From Saccharomycopsis malanga (Eukaryota; Ascomycota; Saccharomycetes; Ascoideales; Saccharomycopsidaceae), in contig CP025322.1 of NCBI GenBank assembly GCA_004014935.1, positions 2,170,001 to 2,234,000 of the forward strand: 64,000 nucleotides of DNA, written 5' to 3'. The position numbers and the translations under genes were made by a program. The notes under the pieces were generated by a model that was not told the origin of the DNA, searched no databases, and worked only from the letters and a program-made list of their open reading frames with translations. Of the stretch, positions 1 through 9,587 are shown in pieces (position 1 is the stretch's first letter; every line of letters starts with the position of its first letter).

Positions 1-2416
1 CGTCCGAGTCGCCTCGGAGCCGCTCATAAATCACGCTATCCGCACCCTTGCTGATAAGCACTGTGGCGGTCTCTGTGCCGGATTCAGGATCGGCTCCCGG
101 CAACTCACTGCGCGGCATCTCCAAGACAATGCTCATACGCTTTCTTGTAGAGCTGAAGGGAATCACAGAGAGTACCTTGTATTGATGTTCGATACCGTAT
201 TTTTCAACAAACATGGTGTCGCGCTTTCTTCCAAGAAACTCAATACCGAGGTCCCTGGCAACACCCACTAAAGCGTTTTCATCGGGCGACTCAGCCTTGA
301 CAACCCGGCGACCCTCGTCGATTTCAGTCACCGCAGTGTGGCAAAGAGCCAAGGCGGTCATGAACCACTCATTAAGCGGCTTTTGAGACTTGTTTCCTGT
401 ATCACTGAGGACATCCTTGACGTAATCAGAGCTAATGAAAGACACGTCCTCTTCAGCAAGGTTACTCAAAGAGCTGTGCTCGTTCCCATTGGTAAGCGCA
501 GTTTTGTTGTCACTGATCAATTTTAACATCAGCTGCTTGTCCTCGGCAACAAGTCTGTCCATTTTCACCTTTTCTTTCACGACATCAACACCCAACCGTT
601 TCTGCATGCCCATCTTGGCCTCTGTATAGCACATGCCGTAGTTGCGAAGCCCCACAGAACACTTTTTGAACTCCATCACGTTCTGGGTGAGCGTCCCGGT
701 CTTGTCGCTAAAGATGTACTCAACCTGGCCCAAGTCATCAGAGATGTTCCACGACTTGGGCACACAGGGATAGTCTAAGGCCTCATAGTACATCTTGACG
801 TCAGACCAGATGAAGAACGCCTGGGCAGTCTTGATGATTTCTACAGAAACATAAAGGGAAATTGGAACAAGCGATTGGTACAAGATGAGGGCAACAAAGA
901 ACGCCACCACACCACTGGCGGCTGAAGAGTCATTGTACGGCTTGAACTCGTAATAGAGCCGCGATACGTGTTTCTTGTTATAGAAAATCCCATTGATGAC
1001 CCCAGACACAAAACAAAGCACAAACAAAAGCCCAAAGTTGATGTATACCGAGACATTGAGCTCGCGCGCAATCTTGGACTTCTTGGTGGGCGTAATGCCA
1101 GAATTGAGCATGATTTTGGTCTCGCTACCAGTGTACAACACAAGCCCTATGACCCAACGGGTGTTGCGGAGCGTCGAGCCTCGGAATAAAACATTGTCAA
1201 GCGTCACAGCTTCAGTCTTGTCACCCGTGGACGCGTCATCAAAGGCCGGGTAATGCATCACGCCTTTAAACGAGTACAAGTTTGGGTTGGGGCTGTCGCA
1301 CTCGACCCAACATTGCATCCGCTCAATGTCGTTGCCGTATTTCAAGCCGTTGCCTGCTTTGACCGCCTTTTTCAGTTTCAAGTTGGTCTCCCCGTCCAAA
1401 TTTTTGGTTTCAATGTAGCAATTCTGTTCTTCGAGTGACGTGGAAAGAACTACAACATCCGCTGGAACCTCTTCGTTCTGGCGGATGCGCACAATGTCAC
1501 CTACGTAAATGTCTTTCCAAGCCTTGTTGCGAAACTTGACAGCGCCCGTCACGTTGCCTGCCGGGTTAACTACAGTGCCTGGTTGCGCCCTTGATATTTT
1601 ACTACGCGACATCTGCACAGAAAGACGGTGGCTTGTCGTGAAACTGTCAACGGTCTCTAATGATGCGCGCTGATGTGTTTGTTTTTCTGATTGGGTGTGC
1701 GGCGCTTGTTTCTTAAATAGCGGAATAATGTAGTTATACAAGACCTTCTTGAGCGCTCTGGAATTGGCCTTTTTGAAACGCCGCCAAGGACCAACATTGT
1801 CAACAACAACATTGGGATTGTCCAACCCAGTTACCAAGTGCACACGTGAGTTGTTGAGCTCCTCGTCGGAAAGCGCGCGGCGCGAGTCCTCAAAAGCGTC
1901 GCGGAGAGCCGTAAGAAATACAATTACAATCAAAGGCACTGCATTCAACCCCGGCGACGACACCCCAAAAATCTGGAACGCGCCCAAGATACATACAAAC
2001 AAAAAATAACCGTTGGCTACGTTCTGGAACTGGAAAAACAAGTTCTTCGGAATAAAATTGAGCGGCGTGTACTTGGTTGTCCTGATCTTGTTGCGCGGAT
2101 ACGCATACTTGGGCAACTCTCTGTCCTGGTCGCGCACAACCATGTCTTCCGGAAGCGGCGTCTGCACATACACCCGCCGCGGCAACCGAAGCAAGTTTTT
2201 TTTCATGAATACGGGAACGTCGCCGCCAAAATACCGAAACTTGTAATACTCAACTTTGTCTCGCAACGTCACATTCTGGTAGTTTCTTATATCAACATAG
2301 TCCTCGTAGTCGGGGCTCGCTATCGACTCGTCAAACACCGCGACCCGAACCGGCTCGTCTTGTTTGGTCGCAGCATCATACACCGACGACGTAGCAGGAC
2401 TCTGCGACTCAACCAT
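1..2416 (-). CDS. DNF1: P4-ATPase phospholipid flippase, Dnf1/Dnf2 type (N-terminal 805 residues, runs off left edge)
   Basis: Reading leftward from the ATG at 2414-2416 gives an open frame of 805 codons to the window edge. Family knowledge: Dnf1/2 flip phosphatidylcholine and phosphatidylethanolamine to the cytosolic leaflet of plasma and endosomal membranes, with Lem3/Cdc50-type subunits. Visible signatures: YPRNKIRTTKYTPL and FFQFQNVANGYF before the first membrane pair, the actuator motif DGET at about residue 341, the phosphorylation motif DKTGTLTQ with Asp at about 571, and the nucleotide-domain stretch KAESPDENALV. The N-terminal acidic tail and the spacing fit Dnf1/2 better than Drs2 or Neo1; Dnf1 and Dnf2 cannot be told apart here. 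The codon after DGETNLK is CTG, where relatives have hydrophobic residues. The remaining nucleotide-binding part and the last membrane segments lie outside the window. Confidence 0.92.
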   Translation of the reverse strand, partial: MVESQSPATSSVYDAATKQDEPVRVAVFDESIASPDYEDYVDIRNYQNVTLRDKVEYYKFRYFGGDVPVFMKKNLLRLPRRVYVQTPLPEDMVVRDQDRELPKYAYPRNKIRTTKYTPLNFIPKNLFFQFQNVANGYFLFVCILGAFQIFGVSSPGLNAVPLIVIVFLTALRDAFEDSRRALSDEELNNSRVHLVTGLDNPNVVVDNVGPWRRFKKANSRALKKVLYNYIIPLFKKQAPHTQSEKQTHQRASLETVDSFTTSHRLSVQMSRSKISRAQPGTVVNPAGNVTGAVKFRNKAWKDIYVGDIVRIRQNEEVPADVVVLSTSLEEQNCYIETKNLDGETNLKLKKAVKAGNGLKYGNDIERMQCWVECDSPNPNLYSFKGVMHYPAFDDASTGDKTEAVTLDNVLFRGSTLRNTRWVIGLVLYTGSETKIMLNSGITPTKKSKIARELNVSVYINFGLLFVLCFVSGVINGIFYNKKHVSRLYYEFKPYNDSSAASGVVAFFVALILYQSLVPISLYVSVEIIKTAQAFFIWSDVKMYYEALDYPCVPKSWNISDDLGQVEYIFSDKTGTLTQNVMEFKKCSVGLRNYGMCYTEAKMGMQKRLGVDVVKEKVKMDRLVAEDKQLMLKLISDNKTALTNGNEHSSLSNLAEEDVSFISSDYVKDVLSDTGNKSQKPLNEWFMTALALCHTAVTEIDEGRRVVKAESPDENALVGVARDLGIEFLGRKRDTMFVEKYGIEHQYKVLSVIPFSSTRKRMSIVLEMPRSELPGADPESGTETATVLISKGADSVIYERLRGDSD

Positions 2417-3090
2417 TCTACCTCTGTTGTCTGACTCTATAGCAACTTCTAATATGCTAATATGTATAGACCTGGCCTAACCAATGGGCCTCGTACAAGA
2501 TGTTGCAGTTATTATACAGTCTTGCAACCTCTTTTTTAGTTTTCCAGCTTACATTTTATATTTTTTTCCTTTCTACTTTTTCTTTTTCAAGAAAAAAAAC
2601 GATCGCCTACAATTCCGGCTCTTTACTAATTCTATATAATAGGCTCCGAAGTCTTAACCCTAATTCTTTGGCCTGCATGCTTCCTTCCTACTCTCTTATA
2701 ACTAGCTTACACCTACACATTACATTGAAAAACATCCTCCTTCTAAACTCAATAATATCATAATATCAATATCATTGAACCTCAAAACAGTTAATCCAAA
2801 TTCGCCCTGGAAATATCGCTCGCCGCCCTCCCCCCCAAATACTGCGTCATGATTTACGCAGTTACTGGCATAGCTTTGCTTCAACACACATGATCACATG
2901 ATCTCATAATTTTGCGCACGTGACTGAAAATATAAGGCATTTGATTTGCCGAGAGCGTCAGCGGTTACCCTGTTATATCTTAGGACTTATTATTTTACAC
3001 CTTGAGTTAATTTCATAGTCAATACCTAACAATACTTTCGTAAAGCTCCTGTTTTGTTTCTGCATAGGCCATCATATCAATATATTCACA
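2417..3090. promoter_or_regulatory. DNF1-ATP18 divergent spacer with CACGTGAC site
   Basis: AT-rich divergent intergenic region. A CACGTGAC site at 2917-2924 matches the Cbf1/Tye7 E-box. TGATCACATGATC lies just left of it (about 2891), and a degenerate Reb1-like GTTACCC sits near 2965. No repeat copy was seen here, unlike most other spacers. The boundary of each promoter is inference. Confidence 0.45.
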
Positions 3091-3270
3091 ATGCAAAGAT
3101 TCGCTACTCCTATCTTGAAGCCATACTGGCCATTTTTCGTCGGCGGTGGTCTCACTTACTACTTGATTTCCAAGGCAGCCACTGCTTCTGCCAATTCCGA
3201 GGAGTTTATTAACGACCCAAGAAACCCAAGATTCGCTAGAGGCGAGAAGGTTGTTGAAATCAAACATTAG
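3091..3270 (+). CDS. ATP18: F1Fo-ATP synthase subunit i/j (Atp18), 59 aa
   Basis: A 60-codon frame encodes a 59-residue protein, the same length as S. cerevisiae Atp18. It begins MQRFATPILKPYWPFF, like the family start (RFPTPILK.YWPFF), then has a hydrophobic segment (about residues 14-30), the conserved block EFINDPRNPRFA (about 38-49), and a charged tail. Family knowledge: Atp18 is a small inner-membrane subunit of the Fo stator region of mitochondrial ATP synthase, supporting complex stability and dimer formation. It sits divergently from the DNF gene with a CACGTGAC site between them. A frame on the other strand across this locus is only its shadow. The recognition rests on two conserved blocks plus exact length, so it is firm. 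Confidence 0.93.
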   Translation: MQRFATPILKPYWPFFVGGGLTYYLISKAATASANSEEFINDPRNPRFARGEKVVEIKH

Positions 3271-3672
3271 GTGGTGGTATTATAAAACTGCAGGTTTTAC
3301 ATGCTAAAAGAGCTGTTGTAGCTGTCAATGCTTAACTCATAGTATAACTGTTTTAGCCATATAGGTCCTGTCAATAAAAACTTGTGACTATATTCTTTAG
3401 CGCCAAAATGAGATGAAAAACACAGCTTGCGCTAGAAAATGAACGATTTTTTGCTATTTCAATTTGATTACATGTGGTATGTTGTGTATTTCTGTAATTT
3501 TAAGTGTAATATCTTGATATTCGTCATTTTATGATTGTGGTAAATGGTTGCAAATTGTAGTAGTTTTTCATAATTGGAATATTTATTGAGTCTCAAAAAG
3601 GCATTGATTTTTATATTCGCGTGTTGCATTTTTAAAAGCTGTAAATGATTGGTTGACGTTTAAGTAGTATTT
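3271..3672. other. AT-rich spacer after ATP18
   Basis: About 400 bp downstream of ATP18 with poly-T and poly-A runs. It presumably carries the ATP18 3' end signals. I see no gene or named repeat here. Confidence 0.4.
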
Positions 3673-3846
3673 GATAATATCATATATTTTGAGCCCAGTA
3701 ATTACCAGATTCGTATATACACGCTATACCTAAAGGGACTTGGTAAAACTTGGTGAGGAAAACTTAGTTTATGTCTCAGTCATCATCGTAGAAGCAGTTA
3801 GTGGAAAATGTTCATGTTGGGAATCGAACCCGGGTTCCTGTCAAAA
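3673..3846 (-). repeat. SINE-like element, minus, short copy
   Basis: Tail motif ATATCATATATTTTGAGCCC, then the CGTATATAC core and a B-box complement (GGAATCGAACCCGGGTTCC) near 3820-3838. The A-box end is missing. Confidence 0.75.
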
Positions 3847-4439
3847 ATCAGCATGTTCGACGTTGTTTCGTAGTTTATGCTGTTTTCTGATAAATACTGT
3901 TTGGCTAATTTATTTACTATGATTGGCAGTTTCAGAATCCTTATTAATTCTAAGGTTGTTAATATTTGTTAGTATTCGTTAGCTTTTTTTTTTGTATGAT
4001 AATCTTATAGCTCAGTATACCAGCTCAATATTCATAACTGCAGTTATCAAAATTACAATGACAAGTCATGTACTGTTTTATAGTGTGCTGATTTTTAATG
4101 AGATGGATAACTTTTTTGAGGGAGTTTTGAGAATTTTCACTGAATTAAAAATGTATGTTCATTCAGAAGTGTAAAACAATATTTACCGTTCTCCAACGCA
4201 CTTTATCAACTCTAATCTTTTCTTCACATTTCTACAATTTGCTATAGTTTTCTATTATAAACATTCAGCAAAAACCGCGACTATTCCCAAGCAAAATACA
4301 TTGATAAACTCATTATAAATGATTTTTGGATGATGATTCCTTAAAAACTTTTTGTAAATTTCTGCTACAAATTACCATAGTCTTCCATATTAATAACTAT
4401 TTCAATGTCTCTTGAGAAGAGTCAGAACAACCAGCCCAG

Positions 4440-4547
4440 CCCGATTGGGTTTTCCCCACTGGGTTTTACCAAGTCCCCTTAGATATAGCGAGTATATACG
4501 AAAAATGATATGTACTGAGCTTGAAATATATGATATTATTATTATTA
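4440..4547 (+). repeat. SINE-like element, plus, 3' part
   Basis: Matches the 3' body (GATTGGGTTTTCCCCACTGG, then ACCAAGTCCCCTTAGA) and the tail TTGAAATATATGATATTATT. The 5' head is absent. Confidence 0.8.
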
Positions 4548-4788
4548 AAACCAGCCCTGAAAAAAAAAAGAAAAAACATCAATTGGAGTGGATGGAAAAA
4601 CAAAAGAACGAGAAGGAAATGCCCAATAATGAATGCTGGCAAAAAAGCAAATAACCTTCCAAATATGCCGACTTAAAGCAAGATGTTGAAAGGTCTTGTA
4701 GATGAAAATGAGCGCTTTTTACTATTCTATATGAATACCTATGGTCTTAATTGCAAATGGTATAATCTGTAATGTTAGATATGTACTG

Positions 4789-5232
4789 TAATATTGAAAG
4801 TTTTACAAAATCATTAAATTTGTATTGAAATATTGAACATTTTCTAATATCGACGAATTTGTATTGAAATATTGAACATTCTACAAAATCAGTGAATTTG
4901 TATTGTAAAACATTCTACAAAATCATTAAATTTGTATTAAAATATTGAACATTTTCTAATATCGACGAATTTGCAATGTAAAATTGAACATTTTCTAATA
5001 TCGACGAATTTGTATTGTACTATTGAACATTTTCTAATATCGACAAATTTGTATTGAAATATTGAACATTCTACAAAATCATTAAATTTGTATTGAAATA
5101 TTGAACATTTTCTAATATCGACGAATTTGCATTGTAAAATTGAACAGTTTCTAATATAGACGAATTTGTGTTGTACTATTGAACATTTCATAATATCGAC
5201 GAATTTGTATTGAAATATAAAACATTCAACAA
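4789..5232. repeat. 39-bp minisatellite downstream of STR2
   Basis: About eleven tandem copies of a 39-bp unit. Two alternating variants are seen, one with TTCTAATATCGACGAATTTG and one with CTACAAAATCATTAAATTTG, both around ATTGAACATT. Because 39 is a multiple of three, the minus strand reads as an in-frame 13-residue repeat (VDIRKCSI..YKF), giving an open frame of 113 codons at 4937-5278. I treat that frame as a product of the repeat period, not as a gene. The array starts about 60 bp past the STR2 stop codon. Confidence 0.85.
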
Positions 5233-5293
5233 ACACCTTTGAACGTGTTTCCAGACTATAACAACCATTAACAAACAATCCTTCATTTAAATG

Positions 5294-6997
5294 CTAGCAA
5301 TCCTTATTACCAACACTTAAAGCATGCTTGATTGCATTTTCAATAGTTTTAATCAATTCATCGGTTGGTTCCAAACCAATACTCATTCTCAACAAGTCCT
5401 GTTCAATTCCAAATTGTTTGACATGGTCCAATTCATTGTAGTGAACCAAAACAGCATACGGACACACCAAAGTGAAATTGGTGCCCAAACTAGGGCCTTT
5501 TGAAAGTTGCAACTGATTATAAAACTCTCTTGCCACTTGGTGTTTACAAAACAAGATAGAGATCAAACCCCCGTAACCACCGTCTTTGTTTTTGATGGCT
5601 TCATAGTAATGTCTGCTTTCACTGACTTTGGGATAATATATTTCCTTGACATGTCCCAAAGCTTTGTATTTTTCAAAAAGCTTCAACACTTGCTCGGCAT
5701 TATGATTGGTTTTCTGGTTACGTGCCAAAAAGTCTCTGGAATTGCGTTCCATGTATAGACAGTCTTCTTTCCAAAAGTGGTTTTCGTAATTCTTGCTGAG
5801 CCATTGCTTGAATGTAGGATAAAACCTGGAGTTTCTGTTGAGCACAATGCTTCCTCCCATCACGTTGGAATCGCCGGAGAAAATCTTTGTCAAGGACGAA
5901 CATACTGCGTCGGCATACTCGTAAATGTTGATATTGATACAGTTTCCAATAGTCTCGTCAATAGCGAGCGGAAACCCGTACTTGTCGGCAATGGCTCGAA
6001 GTTTAGGCAAGTTGGGGGTCCGAAGCAATGGGTTAGAAGGACATTCGGTAATCACACCCAAGATTTTCTCACCGTCTTGCAATCTTTGGTCTAATAGCTC
6101 CAACTCCTCGTCAGAGCCGTTTCCCAAATGGACCAACCCCGGGCCAAACTTGGACGTGATATTCAAGGTGTCAACATACGGAAACCCAAAAACAACAGTC
6201 TTGCAGTTAGCAAGGGTTTCCAACCAGATGTTATGTATGTGGTAGATGCTGGACATGCCGCTAGGGAACAAATAAACGTCGTCGGCATCTCCAATCTGCA
6301 AATCTGGTCTATCTTGGTTACTTTGCGTCACCTGGTTGATGATTCTTTTACGTATGATCAAATTGGCGTTGTCTGCCTCGTTGAAATTCAAATTCCGCCC
6401 AAACTTCTCCTCCACAAAGATCTTGTCCTCGTCGTCAAGACTGTCGATGCCGGCCAGCTGGCTCTGCTTCACAAGCTTCTCGTACTTGAGCTCGTGCAAA
6501 CAGTATTCTGCCAACCGGGAGCTTATGCCTTCTCCCGTATGCTGCCAAAATTCCTTGCAATACTTGAAGTATTTTGGTGGGAAAAACACAATCCCAATAG
6601 ACAACTGGGTTCTGTAATTGGTTTCGTTTTCGGATTTGGGCCCTATAGTCGTGAGCTTCACAATACGTATCTTTTTGTGATCAGACTGGGTCTCAGTCTC
6701 TAGGCTTAAAACCCTCTGGATCATATACTGTTTGCATCTTTTCGCTACAGTATACGACGGGTAAATCAAAACATCTTCCTTGCCAACTCGGCCGTACTCC
6801 GCAAGCAAATATTTATTCAACTCTACTATCGACTTGTGGACGAAAAACCGAGGATATCCAGTCTTCATACGTGAAATCACACTCTGATCTCCCTCCTCAT
6901 AACTTACAATGGCCTCCCAAGTCGGAAGCGTCACCGAGACCGCATGCTCCGTATTGTTCGGAATCGGCTCGCCAACCGTTTGACTAGCAATATACAT
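5294..6997 (-). CDS. STR2: cystathionine gamma-synthase, Str2 type
   Basis: A 567-residue PLP enzyme that should convert an activated homoserine plus cysteine to cystathionine, the forward transsulfuration step in sulfur amino-acid metabolism. The N-terminus (GEPIPNNTEHAVSVTLPTWE, then GYPRFFVHKSI) is the distinctive leader of fungal Str2/YML082W proteins. FGRNLNFNEA marks the start of the catalytic fold; DVYLFPSGMSS is the cofactor phosphate region. The PLP-binding Lys is about residue 371 in SSLTKIFSGDSNVMGG. GGYGGLISI and GTNFTLVCPYA follow. It is somewhat shorter than the S. cerevisiae protein (639 residues), mainly in the middle linker. It is divergent from LNP1 across 366 bp. The paralogue YML082W has the same layout, so the exact substrate is inferred. 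Confidence 0.92.
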   Translation of the reverse strand: MYIASQTVGEPIPNNTEHAVSVTLPTWEAIVSYEEGDQSVISRMKTGYPRFFVHKSIVELNKYLLAEYGRVGKEDVLIYPSYTVAKRCKQYMIQRVLSLETETQSDHKKIRIVKLTTIGPKSENETNYRTQLSIGIVFFPPKYFKYCKEFWQHTGEGISSRLAEYCLHELKYEKLVKQSQLAGIDSLDDEDKIFVEEKFGRNLNFNEADNANLIIRKRIINQVTQSNQDRPDLQIGDADDVYLFPSGMSSIYHIHNIWLETLANCKTVVFGFPYVDTLNITSKFGPGLVHLGNGSDEELELLDQRLQDGEKILGVITECPSNPLLRTPNLPKLRAIADKYGFPLAIDETIGNCININIYEYADAVCSSLTKIFSGDSNVMGGSIVLNRNSRFYPTFKQWLSKNYENHFWKEDCLYMERNSRDFLARNQKTNHNAEQVLKLFEKYKALGHVKEIYYPKVSESRHYYEAIKNKDGGYGGLISILFCKHQVAREFYNQLQLSKGPSLGTNFTLVCPYAVLVHYNELDHVKQFGIEQDLLRMSIGLEPTDELIKTIENAIKHALSVGNKDC

Positions 6998-7363
6998 TTT
7001 TCTCCAGCTTGATTAATCCCAAAACATCATCAAATTGCAACCACCAAAATGCCCTTCCACTACTTATCTTGACTCATCGCTCGCTTAGTCAGCTGAAAAA
7101 TTCAAAATGCAAGATATGCGTGATGGGTGCATGGTGTTGCATGAGACCGCATGAGGGTGTTTTTTTTTTGCTATGGGTGTATGTATGTATGGCATCTACC
7201 ATCGTAGATGACGTGAAGGTTTCCAGGAACAGGTCTTACGGGATAGTGAGTTGTTTATATTGAGGAGAATCACCCGGAAAGTGGTATTTTATTTGTCCAG
7301 GTATTTAGGGAGTGTGTTTTTGTTGTGAAAGATTGAGTTTAAAAGACAGTAAAGACGTGTAGT
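6998..7363. promoter_or_regulatory. STR2-LNP1 divergent promoter
   Basis: Shared upstream region of two divergent genes. It contains a cluster of GCATG/TGCATG words (about 7128-7155), a T9-10 run and a TATGTATGTATGG stretch. No SINE copy. Regulatory roles are inference. Confidence 0.4.
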
Positions 7364-8356
7364 ATGGGATTGTACTCTGTATTTTTCCCCTCTACAGACC
7401 AATTCAATCCGCATACATTTGAGAAGGATTTGGATGAGATTCTGCGCAAAATCACCATTACAGAGAAGAGGATTGTGTCGTTCAAGGAGAACTCCTCGAG
7501 GTTTAAGGAGCAGCTAGTGTTATGGTCAATAGTAATTTACTCTGCCTACGTGGGATACTTGTACCATACGGGCAAGTATGTCTACAACGAGGCAAATCTG
7601 TACTATGTAATATCAGGGGTGTTGGCTCCCATTGTAGTGTATCTATTGGACCAGTTTTTGGTATTTTATAACACTAAGATCCTCAGGTATTATTTGCACA
7701 AGATAAGGTTCTACAAGAAGCAGCATGAGCAGAAAATTGCAGATTTGAAAACAAAAACAAATTTCAACAAAACTAAAAGTTTACTTCAAAAATATAGTAT
7801 CCAAGACTTTAACAAAGCCAAAAACTCTTCGTCCGAGGATGCTGGCAATGATGCTGGCAATGATGCCACCGATACTCATTTGCAGCCTAAAAAAAGACCT
7901 CAGTCACCATTGCATCAGTCCTATGGATCCCTCAATGAACAAGACCAGAGCGACGACGACACGGCTACTCTGGACGATAAACATCGTAGTTTCGGCATTT
8001 ACGACGATGAATACCAGCTAGAACTCATAGAACAGCGGTATAAAGAGCACGCCGAACTACGTAGAAAACGCCAGTTGATAAAAGCTGGCTTGTATAATCC
8101 CGAGAACAAGAAAAACACCCTCACAAAGATCTTTGATTTGTTGATGGGCACCGACGAAACCCTGGCAAATAATCGCTATGCCCTCATATGTATCAATTGT
8201 TTTGCCCATAACGGATTGGCTCCGCCAAGATACTTGCCCCACCAGGTAAAGTATTTGTGTTTTAAATGTGGCCATTTGAACAATCCAGAGTCTGGAAACA
8301 AGCCTGATTCAGTACTTGGTCCAACGGATGACAAGTTTGCTGATGAAGATCTTTAA
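7364..8356 (+). CDS. LNP1: Lunapark family ER three-way-junction protein
   Basis: A 330-residue protein. An N-terminal coiled-coil (about 20-50) is followed by two closely spaced hydrophobic segments (about 55-75 and 85-105), a second coiled-coil (about 110-140), an acidic and serine-rich linker, and a C-terminal zinc finger with CINC (about 276-279) and CFKCG (about 299-302). This order is diagnostic of Lunapark. Family knowledge: Lnp1 sits at three-way junctions of the tubular ER, with both termini cytosolic, balancing Sey1/atlastin and reticulons. It is slightly longer than S. cerevisiae Lnp1 (278), the excess lying in the linker, which contains a short direct repeat (NDAGNDA). Confidence 0.9.
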   Translation: MGLYSVFFPSTDQFNPHTFEKDLDEILRKITITEKRIVSFKENSSRFKEQLVLWSIVIYSAYVGYLYHTGKYVYNEANLYYVISGVLAPIVVYLLDQFLVFYNTKILRYYLHKIRFYKKQHEQKIADLKTKTNFNKTKSLLQKYSIQDFNKAKNSSSEDAGNDAGNDATDTHLQPKKRPQSPLHQSYGSLNEQDQSDDDTATLDDKHRSFGIYDDEYQLELIEQRYKEHAELRRKRQLIKAGLYNPENKKNTLTKIFDLLMGTDETLANNRYALICINCFAHNGLAPPRYLPHQVKYLCFKCGHLNNPESGNKPDSVLGPTDDKFADEDL

Positions 8357-8483
8357 CAGGGCGAACCCTTTTGGATTTTGTTAATTTTCTAGTTTGTGTT
8401 AGTAGTCTATGTTGATGCTGTTTGTTTGTTTCTGTAGAATGTGCTTTTAGAGCCACCAGAAAAGATAACAAGATAGCAGCTTG

Positions 8484-8657
8484 ACCACTGGGCCGTATGG
8501 CTGTATGGCTCGGAATAGAGAAAAAAGACCTAAGAGGAACACGGGTGAGAATTTTATGATGGTCATTATTGGGTTTACCAAGTCCCCTTAGACATACTGC
8601 GTATATACGAAACTGATATGTACTGGGCTTGAAATATATGATATTATTATTATTATA
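8484..8657 (+). repeat. SINE-like element, plus, short subfamily
   Basis: The head GGGCCGTATGGCT leads to AGGAACACGGGTGAG, then directly to the 3' body and the tail TTGAAATATATGATATT. The B box and mid-body are absent. GTATGGCT is duplicated in the head. Confidence 0.85.
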
Positions 8658-8814
8658 AGTATTAAATGTTTATTGTTCAAAAAGATACATGATTTTAGAT
8701 AAACTATGGATCGTTTCACCGTTTTTAAGTCTGTAGGGACAACTTACAAATGTAGCTTTTTTCGTTGGTGATAAACTATATGAATGCATGAAAAATATTA
8801 TCAAGGTGTTAGCC

Positions 8815-9179
<365 letters not shown>

Positions 9180-9288
9180 GGTCCTGTTTCAGACAGTAAA
9201 AATCGTTCGTGCTGGGAATCGAACCCGTGTTCCTGTCATGTCTTTTTCTCTTGTTTGAGAGCACTAACCACTGAGCCACATGGCCCAA
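9180..9288 (-). repeat. SINE-like element, minus, tRNA-like head attached to (AAT)n
   Basis: B-box complement GGGAATCGAACCCGTGTTCC, CTTGTTTGAGAGCAC, and A-box complement CCACTGAGCCACATGGCCCA. The body between core and tail is replaced by the microsatellite. Confidence 0.85.
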
Positions 9289-9587
9289 CGTGATACAAGT
9301 TGAATTGCAAGTTTTCTTTTTAGCTACAGAAGATGTAATCTTGATTCTCAACTGGTTCACTATGCTTGTTCAGAACTTGTAGGGCTTTTAAGACGCTACG
9401 AGGAATAAAATAGATTGAAAATGGTAAACATTAGGAGGTTTCAATACTATATTACCTGTTGAAGCCTTTCTCCGGCTATAAGAGATTGCCATATTGGGCC
9501 AAGTCCCGAGATATACCAGCTAGTCCGATCAAGATTCTTCAAGTGTTGACCAAAACTCTTCTTGAAAGCATAGGCCAACTATAGAAG

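Noticed and set aside
2950-3070. A 5'-UTR intron before ATP18 (TACCTAAC and TGCATAG-like ends)
   Set aside because: No convincing GTATGT donor upstream; the ATP18 frame needs no splicing.
4937-5278. A 113-codon repetitive frame as a gene
   Set aside because: It follows the 39-bp minisatellite period exactly and has no family or start context; kept only as a repeat note.
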